From Heracleum sosnowskyi (Eukaryota > Streptophyta > Magnoliopsida > Apiales > Apiaceae), in assembly GCA_030848705.1 (NCBI GenBank), contig CM061238.1, positions 53,173,133 to 53,237,132 on the forward strand: 64,000 bases of DNA, read 5' to 3'. The first letter of the stretch is position 1, and every line of letters begins with the position of its first letter. Made by a program: the position numbers and the translations under genes. Under the pieces are notes generated by a model. That model worked only from the letters and a program-made list of their open reading frames with translations, was not told where the DNA came from and did not search any database. This document shows, in pieces, positions 13,747 to 24,055 of the stretch.

Positions 13747-13758
13747 GCTCTGATACCA
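13747..13758 (-). other. Element B primer binding site (initiator Met tRNA type)
   Basis: Minus strand reads TGGTATCAGAGC four bases inside the 5' LTR, complementary to the 3' end of plant initiator tRNA-Met. Confidence 0.9.
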
Positions 13759-13762
13759 TTTC

Positions 13763-16700
13763 TGTAACACCCCCAGACCCGGGGTCAGGAATCTGGGTTG
13801 TCACGCTCCATCAATTATACAATACCTGTATTACTTACAACATTCTAATAATATAACTCCAAAAGACCCCAATCACTTACGCACACACACACAAGTTATA
13901 GCCTTGGAAATGAGCAACAATAAGTAACATTTGTTATTACAAATCAAATGTACTATCCAGGATCTCATCTATCATTTACAACCTCTACCTGAAGTTAAAA
14001 TAATAGACCTCACAATTCTATACAAGGTTTAATAATACAAACCTATTCGAAAACAATTCTTATTAACTCAGTCTACAGCTGTTCTGCTAAATCCGACAGT
14101 ATCCGTCCTGCTGAACTAACTCAAGGGTGGTCTCTCCATTCCCTTGCTCTCGTAACACGAGGTGAATCGGCAATGTTTTCTTCATGCTGAAATATTTAAT
14201 AAAGCAAGAATGAGCTAATAGTGCTCAGCAAGAAATCTATCCTAGTTTAAATCTTTAAACCATTCAGGTAGATAATCCATATAGGACCTATATTTAAAAA
14301 CTACTAGGGTTCGACCCCAAAATAGTATACCGTTCAAAATACCGTATGACTTATAATCATACTCAAATACTTTTCGTAAATCCTTTTAGGGATCCTTGGT
14401 ATCAAGATGATAAACCAAGTCTCAAAACATCTCTTTTTAAAATAGATATTAATATTGGAATCAAGGCTTAAACCCATCCATTGATTCAAAATACTATACA
14501 ATTCAATATACTGTATATCTTAAATGACTTCTCAACATATATACATGCATATCTATTTAGATATCTCATACTGTTCAAAATACTGTAAAATATCAGTAAT
14601 GAACACCTTTTTGAAGCTGTTGGGTTGTGATATATAAAAGAAGCAAGAATGAGCACTATAGCTCGACAATAATATATAGCAACATAATCATATATGTGAG
14701 CTGATATCATAGCTGAAAGCTTTTAAAACCTCATTCATATATAGAATGATATATTGGATACTCTTTTCGTCAGGACATGCAATGTAGTTCAAATACTATA
14801 CACGGAACATCATTGTTCAATTTCTGTCACATTATCGGTAACTCAGCACCTAGGCTTTCGTTACAATGTGCAGCACAATTCCAAGTGGAAGAAGGGGATA
14901 TACTGGAGCACCACGATACGCGATGATCAGTCGCTGTATTGCAAAACATTTCTTTCTACTAGTAGTGGACGAAAACCTTTTCATGGTTATCACCCCAGCC
15001 GCATACGGGCTATCATTAGCGTCCCGGTACCCGAAGTACCTCAGCTAAAGTTGCGTCCCGGCATTCGTAGTACCTCTGCTAAATTTGCATGTGCGTCCCG
15101 GTACTCGTAATGCCTCTGCTTATATAACACCTCCAGTCCCTTGATGAATCCTATCATTATAACCGGAACCGAACTTAATCGTCGTTCCCCGAGCGTCATG
15201 CTAGCTCGTTGATAGGTTTAAACTCTTTATCATACTTACTTCCGGAAATTTTGAGGAAGTAATAACAAAATGTGGGTTGGCCGTTGCCAACTGACAGAGG
15301 ATATATCATAAACCCTTTTTAAAATCACGACCTGGGAGTTAATCGGAATTTTTCTGAAATTATCGAGATTGGAATACTCGGATTGGATAGGGAAGGCAAC
15401 CCAAGATACGAGTATTCTCGAGGAATAGAAGAAGCAAAACCATTTGCTCGACCTTTAAAACTGGATTCCCAATTTTTGATGAGTTAGGAAATATTTAATC
15501 GCATTTAACTACCTTTAACTATCTTAAGATAATAGTTGGGAATCTCTATTTTAATACCTTTTCTGAAAATCAGAATTTTATATTTTTGTGTAAATAATAG
15601 AACCTTTAATCATATAATAAGGTTCTATGATTTTAAATCGTATTTGGACTATTTAATAAATACCCAAATAATAAATATTAAATTATTATTCAATATAAAA
15701 CACTTAAGTGAATATTCGAAATAATATTCACTTATTTAAATAATATTCAAATAATAAATTTTGAATTATTATTCAATATAAAACACTTAAGTGAATATTC
15801 AAAATAATATTCACTTATTTAAATAATATTCAAATAATAAATTTTGAATTATTATTCAATATAAAACACTTAAGTGAATATTCAAAATAATATTCACTTA
15901 ATTAAATAATATTCAAATAATAAATTTTGAATTATTATTCAATATAAAACACTTAAGTGAATATTCAAAATAATATTCACTTAATTAAATAATATTCAAA
16001 TAATAAATTTTGAATTATTATTTAAATATCTCGCCTTAAATATCCAATTATATAGATATTGAAATATTTAATATGCCCTTAAAGTATAACCGTCCCTGGA
16101 ACCTTCCAGCTTCTGACAGTAGTTTAAAAACAAAATAATAATTTGACTCCCGGTCTAAGTTTTTTTTTTAAAATCATCGTACAAGTACTCTATACTTAGA
16201 GTCTTTAATCTTTAACCTTGGTATATATCTAGTACTTAGCTAGCATATAAACCTTATACCTTATATCGCTTTTTATTAAAAGCGAAAACAGTCATTAAGT
16301 CATTTCACAGCATAAAGCAGCATATATAGCGATACCACAACATATATCACAACAGCATCATTATATGGTATAGGGTTTGAAAACTTGCATAATATTGTAT
16401 GCATATAATACATTTGAAAGCATGCATCTATCATATGCATATTAACATCTTCATAGTTTAAAATCCAAACACCTCCATATACGATGTACGGTTTGAAAAC
16501 ATGCATAATATCGTGTGCATATATTACATTTGAAAATGTGCATCTATCATATGCATCATCAGAATATGGTACTTTAAAACATAGCATGGAATGAGAAAAC
16601 TTGCCTCGGGTCCTTGGTTGTTACGGGTTTGAGAACTTGCCGGGAAATCTATAAACAAGAAATACCCGATCAGTCCCCTGGCTTAATCATTTAAAGTGCA

Positions 16701-18541
16701 ATTTAACTTAAGCACTAACGTTCTATTAACGAATATCAATTGTCTCGCTCTTGGTCATCTATAACCTCATAACATTCCGTAACTCTTAAGTCAAAATCTT
16801 GGGTGAAAACCATTAACAAATCCCAAGTACTTTTCATTTACTAACTCCTTGTTTTAAACCATCCTCTTAAGGGTATTTCACTCGCGCAACTTTAGTTCGC
16901 GTATTTTTATAAAATTACCAACTCATATTTTTAACTCGAACTCTTCTAGGATTCCTTTCCTTATTATACATACTAGTATCCATTTTAATATCTCAATCCA
17001 ATTCCAATTTTAAAGGGCTTGATCCCTATCTCAAAGTTCATACAATGAACTATCTCGTTACGCGAAACCGCTTTTACTAAAACGGACGCTATTCCTAAAC
17101 CGTAAATCAAAACGATACGATTCTTTCGCCAAAGTAATCTAGGAAACAGAGCCTACATGCTCATGGCCAGAAACCTCAAGTTTATGCCCTGTTTTGCAGT
17201 CATGGTTTCTGTCTAAACTACCTAAGTAAAATCCGACATGGTAACGGCGCTTATGCGTACTTCCCGTGTTTTTCAAACACTCATCCACACTACAATCAAC
17301 CATCAACCAACCACCAATCAAACTCAAGTTTATACTATCATTTAACTGTCCAAATAAGGTCACCCTCTATTTCACAAGTTCATCCACAAATCAATCATTG
17401 AACATGCTTAAAATCATGCATACATGCTTTATCTTAACATGGTTCTAATCAAACACTTCTAACTACTAGATCAAGCAAAAATCTTAAAAAGAAAGAAGTG
17501 TTATACCTTCCTTGGATCTTAACAAAGGCTATATATGGATGATATATCCTTCCTTGCTCCTTAACTAAGCTAATCAAACCTAAAAACACCAAAACAAATC
17601 AAGATCTTATGAGTTTACTATTCACATCACTATTCATCCTCAACTTTGAATCAATTTTTGATCAAGCTATCATACATGGATGAGGCTAAGATTAGTGATC
17701 TACCTTGGATATTGGAAGGGGGTGATTTAGAGCCCAAGATCAAGAATTATGGTTGAGTGGAAGTTGGAGCAAAATTTTTAAGCCTTGGAAGAACATGAAA
17801 TAGCCGAATGGTTTCTTTCAAGAATACTTCTCTTCTTGATTTGTTTTCTTTTGTTTTTCTTTTCTTTTGGCTTTATCTAATTAACCTCAAGACTTTGTCA
17901 TCTGATTTGTGTGGCTAATAACAAGTTTGGTCATCAATGACAAGGCTATTTTGAGCTTGTGGTTGTGGTGAAAGTGGTGACAAGGTGGTGATTCATCACC
18001 TTGTCATCACTTGTCATGCTTATGTCATCCCCTTGCATCATGCTTATGTCATCCTTTGCATCCTCAATTCTTTTATATATTGCACTTGATGATCTCATAT
18101 AATACTCCTCCTTTGGTTAGGGTTTAATCCATAATTTATTACGCTTTTGTTTCGCGATAGTTTCCAGTGGTTCTAAAGACGTTTCTCTGTACCAAAGCTA
18201 GGGTACTTCCTTTATCCTCCCATTACCTTTGTCTAACATATATTCTTAGGTTTCTCATCTTGGTTTAAGATATGATCATGGATTTCTCATTCCACGTACT
18301 TTCTTAAAACGATCAAATCAATACGTCCTTGATTGTCCAGTGAATAGTGATTTAAAACTCGGATGGGAATCTTCTGATTCTGATCGCGTTTACATTCTTT
18401 TATTCTTCCTATACGTCAATAATATAACCTCGAAACATTCATTCCATGTCTTCCATATAGGGTGGTCTGAAATATTTTCCATTAGCAAATTTACTATTCA
18501 TCAAAATTTTTTAACTAAGTCCAAAATTTGGGGTTATTACA
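13763..18541 (-). repeat. Element B 5' LTR (right copy, 4779 bp)
   Basis: Partner of 4214-8966 at an offset of 9549 bp over the first part. Contains the same GCGTCCCGG triplet (15019-15121), 84-bp AT-rich array (about 15646-16020, one unit longer) and 66-bp duplication. Transcription of B should start within this copy. Confidence 0.95.
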
Positions 18542-18546
18542 TAGAC
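18542..18546. other. Right target-site duplication of element B (TAGAC)
   Basis: Matches 4209-4213. Confidence 0.95.
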
Positions 18547-19430
18547 CCTGTAAGATCTTCTGGAATAACCAACAAAAATAGCTTGTTGTGCCTTTGCATC
18601 AAACTTGCCACGTTTCACATTGTCATCTATAAGCACAAAGCATTTTGCTCCAAATACATGAAAGTACTTGACAGTTGGTTTCTTGTTGTTCATGATCTCA
18701 TACGGAGTCTTCATTAAGTCCTTGTTGATTAAAGTTCGATTCTGAGTATAACAAGTTGTATTAGCTGCTTCAGCCCAAAAGTACGTTGGAAGTTTGGACT
18801 CACTTAACATAGTCCTTGCAGCTTCAATCAATGTACGATTCTTTCTTTCCACTACTCCATTTTGTTGAGGAGTTCTAGGGGCAGAATACTGTCTTGTTAT
18901 TCCTTTATCAGCACAAAAGTCATTTAGAATGGCATTCTTGAATTCAGTACCATTATCTGACCTTATGGCTCTAACAGGGAATCTAGAATCCAGCTCAATC
19001 AACTTTATATGGCCAATCACCAGGTATGGGGTCTCATCCTTGGAATGTAGGAATAAAACCCATGTATATTTTGAATAGTCATCAACAATCACAAGTGCAT
19101 ATTGTTTCTTTGACATGGACATCACATTAACTGGACCAAACAAATCCATGTGCAGTAGCTGAAGAGGTTCAGTTATTGATGATGTATCAGTGCCCTTGTG
19201 AGAAGCTTTCTTTGACTTTCCTTTCTGACATGCCTCACACAGTCCTTCCTGTGTAAATTCCATCTGAGGCAAACCTCTAACCAATTCCCTCTTGACTAAA
19301 GAGTTCATGGTTTTGAAGTTAAGGTGATACATCTTCTTGTGCCATAGCCAACTATCATCTGATGAAGCTTTAGCATAAAAACAATTAACTTCATCTTTGA
19401 ATCCCGAGTTCAGATCAGCTATGAACAAGT
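18542..19430 (-). pseudogene. Element A pol, 5' half: integrase (protease missing)
   Basis: The integrase frame begins GVRKGDLF and carries the zinc-binding HHCC domain (H-x-x-x-x-H within HKKMYHLNF, then CEACQKGK) and the core: MDLFGPV, the IRSDNGTEFKN box with its Asp, and NGVVERKNRTLIEAARTM with the Glu. It breaks at element B near residue 295. Upstream the protease (DSG) and the linker to gag are gone: the next upstream codons are the gag tail, at a short repeated AGATCAGCTAT. Without protease this copy could not process its own Gag-Pol. Confidence 0.85.
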
Positions 19431-19455
19431 CACCTTTCCTTACTCCTTGAACAGA

Positions 19456-21492
19456 TCAGCTATTAACATGTTGACGTGGAGCAGTCTTATCACTAGATAC
19501 ATGCTTACTATTAAAATAAGCATACATAACATTGAAAGCACAAGACATGCAATTAATCACACCACATGCTTTATGAGAAGAATTAACAGGAGGCATGTTA
19601 GTTCTACAGTTGTTTTGATCCAACTTATGGATATCTGACTTAGTCTTTTTAGTTGAAGCAACTTTGACTGGAATATCAGATATACACTTTTTGGATTGTT
19701 CAACTTCCAAAGCAATATCTTCTTCACGAATCTCCTCAGTAATGATTATAGAGTATTCATTCAGAGGATCTGCCTCGGACTCCTTACAGAAGGGTGTTTC
19801 AATACCCTTAAGCACATATGGAACACCCCTTCCTTCAGATCTGACTCTACATGGGGAATTAATTCCAAGCAATCCAATGGCCTCATTATAATCATAACCT
19901 ATACTGACATGATTACCCATAGCTTGTTTATTGAGAATCTCTTTAGCAGTCTTGCAAGAATTAAAGTAAGCATTGGCTTTAGTATTAAGCTCACTATTCT
20001 TCTCTTTAAGAATGGTTTCCAGTTGAATATAACATTTAACCCTATTCTCAAGAAATGCAATTTTCTCAATAAGTTCATCCTGATTAACATGCACTAGTTT
20101 TAATTCTTTTATTTCCTTTTCAAGATTTGTGTTTAAAAGAATTATTCTATCATTTTCAGTGCGTGCACACTCTAAGGTGCCACCAAGATTACGAATCATT
20201 TCAGTGTCAGTGAGATTTACCTCAGACATGTTGGATGAAGATAACATGGAATCAAAGAGTTTGTCTCCTATTGCCATGAGTGCAAGATTCCCAATCTCAC
20301 CTGCTTCTTCATCACTGTCAGTGTCATCCCAACTCTTTCCTTCAGCAACATAAGCTTTCCCAATCTTGTTCTTCTTGCTAGAATCAAATGTGTTTCTAGT
20401 CACTTGCTTTGGCTTTCTGCATTCAGTAGCAAAGTGACCCAACTTATTTCAATTGTAGCATCTGATTGTGCTCCTTTCCACAGTTCCAGTTTTGTAGCCA
20501 CCCCTTGTGCCACTTGAAGAGGAAGATCCACCTCTCTGAAATCTGGGCCTGAACTTAAGATTGGGATTCCTCTTGAATCTGAACTTCCCAAACTTCCTGA
20601 CTATCAAAGCCAAATCACCATCCTTTAGCTGATCAAGTTCTTCTAAAGAATAGAAGTCACCACCAGATTGATCACTGGATGTTAATCCATATTCAGCATC
20701 AATAACATTAATGTTAGAACAGGAAGGTTGAACAGCCTTCACTTCCAGTTTATGTGGGACTTCAGCAGACAGTGCAGTAGAAGTACTAACAATCTTCCCA
20801 GTTCCATACAACTCCCTTTGTTGAATCTGCTCCAGCTCATAGGTCTTCAGAACACCATACAATCTCTCCAAAGCAATCTCATTCATATCTCTTGCTTCTC
20901 TAATGGCAGATATTTTGTGCTCCAAATGAGGTGGAAGTGTAAGAAGGAACTTCTTGTTAATCTCCTTGTTGGTGTAGTGCTTCCCATTGATATTCAGATC
21001 ATTGATTAATTTGTTGTATCTCTCAAAAACCTGAGAGATACCTTCACCAGGGTTTGATCTGAAATGCTCATATTGTGAGGTGAGAATTTCCAGCATATTC
21101 TCCCTAACTTCCTCTGTCCCCTCATTGATTATCTCTATGGTTGCCCAAATGTGTTTGGCAGTATCACAATTGAGGACATGATTATGCATGATAGGATCAA
21201 GACAATCAATAAGGATCAACTGAAGACAGGAATCCAAGGTAACATCCTCTTTCTCATCAGGAGTGTAATCCTTGGCATCTTTAGGGTACATTCTAGCAAC
21301 CCTAGTCACAACATTATTCTCAATGAGTTCTCCCTCAATAATCATAGGGACTTTGGGACCGTTCTTCAGCACATCAATGTATTTAGGATTTGCAACCTTA
21401 AGAAATAGGAGCAATTTCTTCTTCCACATTGGATAATGCTCCTTGCTGAACATTGGGATTTTGACTGTACCCACTTTCTGTGTAGTAGACAT
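19456..21492 (-). pseudogene. Element A gag, split by a stop in the zinc knuckle
   Basis: Starts at the ATG ending at 21492 (MSTTQKVGTVKIPMF...), with the copia Gag core (YPMWKKKLLLFLKVANP, W-AT-I-EGT-EVRENMLEILTSQYE) and a basic Gly/Ser-rich stretch before a CCHC knuckle. In place of the second Cys of CYNC is TGA (20449-20451); the frame then continues unchanged as GHFATEC and on through a Glu/Lys-rich, coiled-coil-like tail to 19456. The upstream in-frame ATG at 21579 lies beside the PBS; homology to F favours 21492. Confidence 0.85.
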
Positions 21493-21582
21493 CTTTTGAG
21501 ATTTTTTTAAGAAAAATAAAAAATCAGAGTTTAAGAAAAATCTCAAAACAATTGGATCTTTGATTTGTATATCAATCAAAAG

Positions 21583-21594
21583 GCTCTGATGCCA
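21583..21594 (-). other. Element A primer binding site, one mismatch
   Basis: Minus strand reads TGGCATCAGAGC, two bases inside the LTR; the other elements here have TGGTATCAGAGC. One T-to-C change from the initiator-Met form. Confidence 0.85.
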
Positions 21595-21611
21595 ATTGTT
21601 AGGTCCTGATA

Positions 21612-21641
21612 AGTTTGTAGAAGGGGGGTTGAATACAAACT
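21612..21641 (-). promoter_or_regulatory. LTR-end hairpin of element A (C-rich loop)
   Basis: AGTTTGTA (21612-21619) pairs with TACAAACT (21634-21641) around a 14-nt loop that reads TTCAACCCCCCTTC on the sense strand. The loop matches those of D, F and G while the stem differs. Confidence 0.7.
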
Positions 21642-22109
21642 ATACCGTTTTATCGAAATTTGTTCTTTGAATAATTTAACAATTGAGAACAAATTAATGC
21701 AGAATATAAATGAAACAAGATTCAAGTTAAATATAACTTATATTAAACTTGAAGGGTGTTGCAAATACAATAAGGATTACAAAGTATTTATCTCAAACTA
21801 ATTAATACAAATTTAGAATAAATTCGACATGAACTTTTCTAATATTTGTAATAAAAAGATCGAATGCTAAAAGCAAGTTCGAGATAAATTCTAGGGATAA
21901 AAATCCGCTAGATAATCAAAGCAATACAAGTAATCAACTTCTAGTGGTTTGGATTTAACAATACAAACTAGAATTAATTGCTTGAGAAGAAATGAGATTA
22001 AATGCTTCTTCTGTTCTTGAGAGTAAATGCTTCTGTGTCTTTGTTTTTGATTAACTGCTTTCTTCTGTCTATACTGCCATGTCTTTAATACAATTGCAAT
22101 TAGCCTTGT

Positions 22110-22430
22110 ATGACCTGTTTATTAAATCAAAAGATTTAATAAAACAATTCATACACTTGTATGACCTGACATATAAAGCTCGGTAGAACCTAGCTTCATC
22201 AGTATGACCTGCACAGTAAGTTCGGTATGACCTAGCATTCTTCTACCAACTCTCAATAGAACCTGGAAAAGCAATATGTATGACCTTTAACAATGACTTA
22301 GTATGACCTTTTAAATGAGTCAGTAGAACCTAGGAATAGGTCATACCGAGCTATTCAAAGAGGTCATACCGAGCTTTTGTAAGAGGTCATACAGAGTTTA
22401 TTAAAAAGGTCATACCAGTTGATTCTAAAG
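22110..22430. repeat. Element A motif array in the LTR
   Basis: A dozen or so TATGACCT / AGGTCATACCGAG words, some degenerate (AGAACCT variants), in both orientations; the same word as in the spacer at 1530-1860. Confidence 0.85.
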
Positions 22431-22930
22431 AAAATCCTTTTAATTTATCTTGAAAGATTAAATTAAAGATTAACTTAATTCTTTTATAGAATTAATTTAA
22501 TAAATAATTTAGCCTACTAAATTAGTTAAATTAATAAATAATTTAACATGAAAGGAATTTCTTCTAAAAACCAAGATTCCTCTTTCTCCTGAAAACCACT
22601 GAATATAGATGATCCAATTCCACTGATTGATGTCGTCATTCGATGCACTGTCTGGTTTCATGAATAACTGACTTCAATGATAATTCTTCATCTTTAAAAC
22701 ATTTAAAGCTGTGGCTTCTTTTCTTTAGCTTTGACTAAACTCTGTATCCTGTACTTCTTCCGTCACCAACTGGAAATCTCTGTCACTGTAGTAAATCCAC
22801 TTACTTGAATACTTCACCGAGGCTTGAACAATAAATTGAACTTCTTTCAATGTAGAATAACTTCAAGTCTGTAGATGACTTTGGTTCTCCATTCTCTTGA
22901 CAGATAAAACTCTCTGAGATTCCTGTGACA

Positions 22931-23291
22931 TATTAACTTATTATTTACTTATTACATACTTGTTTAAATTAAGTTGTTTCCTCGGAATATTAATAGGCCT
23001 AATCATATGCCTTTCAAGATAGAATAATTTTGTATTAGCTTTCTTTGAAGAGCACTCTCACTCTACATTTGTAACTGAGCAGCTGTGCTACATTTATAAC
23101 ACAGATTATTCCCACAATAAAAACATCTCAGTTGGATCCTCAAAACATCCAACTGAAATTTTATATTTGCTTGTGTGTTTTTATTTTCTCTGTCAAGTTA
23201 TTTAAAAGTTGTTTTAAGTTTAAAAATATCTAGAATTGTATTCAACCCCCCCCCCCCTTCTACAATTCTGTTAGGTCATTTGGGATTAACA
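22931..23291 (+). repeat. Element G: 3' part of a plus-strand copia LTR
   Basis: From about 23020 the sequence matches the sense strand of the element D LTR (...TTGTATTAGC, GTAACTGAGCAG, CAGTTGGAT, the C-run, TTAGGTCATTTGGGATTAACA). Upstream of 23020 similarity is lost. Its 5' part may lie beyond element A, which would mean A inserted into this LTR; the window does not show that side. Confidence 0.7.
23232..23269 (+). promoter_or_regulatory. LTR-end hairpin of element G
   Basis: AGAATTGTA (23232-23240) pairs with TACAATTCT (23261-23269); the C run in the loop is expanded to 12 or more. Confidence 0.7.
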
Positions 23292-23293
23292 AT

Positions 23294-23305
23294 TGGTATC
23301 AGAGC
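23294..23305 (+). other. Element G primer binding site
   Basis: TGGTATCAGAGC two bases after the LTR end at 23291. Confidence 0.9.
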
Positions 23306-23354
23306 AAGCTTCTAACATACAAGGAGTTTAAAGATCAAGGCCAAAATAGAAACC

Positions 23355-23698
23355 ATGGTGAAGAAGGATGCATGTGTAAAGATACCAGTTCTAGATAAGG
23401 ACAATTACTTTCACTGGAAATTAAAAATGCATCTACATCTCATGTCTATGGATGAGAGATATGTAGACTGCATTGAGAAAGGTCCACACGTTCCCATGAA
23501 GTTTGCATCTAGAGTTGGACTTCCAGATGATGCTGAAGATGTGGAAATTCCAAAGCCTGTATCAGAATGGACTGTTGAAGATGTTGCAGAAGTCCATAAA
23601 GATAAAAGAACCATGAACATTTTGTTCAATGGCTTGGAGCAAGAGATGTTTGACAATGTTATCAACTGTACAATTGCTAAAGAAGTATGGGACACTGT
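23355..23698 (+). pseudogene. Element G gag, N-terminal 115 codons only
   Basis: MVKKDACVKIPVLDKDNYFHW and onward is nearly identical in protein to element D gag (55582 downward). The match stops abruptly after GACACTGT at 23698, after which the sequence belongs to the 3' region of element C in the opposite orientation. The frame runs on to 23798 but those codons are not gag. Confidence 0.9.
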
Positions 23699-24055
23699 AT
23701 ACTATATACATTCTAGATGCAATAAACTTACTAAGCTCATTATAATTCTGAGCATAAATGATCAAGCTAATGTTCATGAGAACAAGACAAGTACATAGAG
23801 AGACCTATACTATATCCCAGTGATAGATTTCACTAGGTCATGTAGTGTGACATAGTCACATAGTGTAGGCTTGTTAATGGTGGTATTCAGACATGTCTTG
23901 AGCCTAAAAATCTCCCCAAAATTGTGAGTAAGACCCTTAGGCACAATTTCATGTCTGATAACAAGCCTAACTAACATAAAATATAAGGAAGATAGAAAGA
24001 TGAACAGAAATTGACAACAACTTGGAAACATAGCCTTACAGAATTTTTCCTTGAG
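23699..24055 (-). other. Element C 3' untranslated region with a PPT-like run, LTR not found
   Basis: Lies downstream of the C additional ORF on the minus strand. A purine run reading AATTTTGGGGAGAT on the sense strand (about 23911-23925) looks like a Sirevirus polypurine tract, but no TG-starting LTR follows it. The remaining 200 bases to the G junction match nothing else in the window. Confidence 0.5.

Larger units (their letters stand above)
4214..18541 (-). mobile_element. Element B: Ty3/gypsy (Tekay/Del-like) retrotransposon with giant LTRs and a decayed core
   Basis: Two direct repeats of about 4.75 kb (4214-8966 and 13763-18541) bound a 4.8-kb core. On the minus strand the LTRs start TGTAATAACC and end GGTGTTACA, the PBS lies just inside the right LTR and the polypurine tract just inside the left. 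Gypsy pol remnants (RT 11007-11270, RNase H 10292-10564, integrase 9230-9390) set the minus orientation. TSD is TAGAC. It sits inside element A pol. The LTRs look more than 99% alike by eye, so insertion is recent, whereas the core has no intact gene. Chromovirus assignment rests on long LTRs and RT wording; no chromodomain was recognised. Confidence 0.9.
1..22930 (-). mobile_element. Element A: Sirevirus-like Ty1/copia retrotransposon, decayed, 3' end outside the window
   Basis: Read on the minus strand the order is 5' LTR (21597 to about 22930), PBS, gag, integrase, [element B inserted], RT-RNase H, spacer, additional ORF running off base 1. Copia order (integrase before RT), the RT wording QMDVKSAFLNGEL, an initiator-Met type PBS and an extra ORF 3' of pol point to the Sirevirus/Maximus lineage. 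The right boundary is tentative: the LTR would start TGTCACAGG on the sense strand, but its partner LTR lies outside the window so no TSD can be checked. The element is dead: several stops, frameshifts, a missing protease and a 14.3-kb insertion. Confidence 0.85.
21597..22930 (-). repeat. Element A 5' LTR
   Basis: The sense strand ends CCTAACA directly before the PBS. The proposed sense start TGTCACAGG (plus-strand ...TGTGACA at about 22930) is inferred only from the TG...CA rule. It contains the AGGTCATACCGAG array and, near its 3' end, the C-rich-loop hairpin. Confidence 0.7.

Noticed and set aside
13747..13758. tRNA gene fragment
   Set aside because: The 12-base match is a primer binding site beside an LTR; no cloverleaf surrounds it.
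19696..20097. Plus-strand open frames opposite element A gag
   Set aside because: Shadow of the gag coiled-coil region on the other strand.
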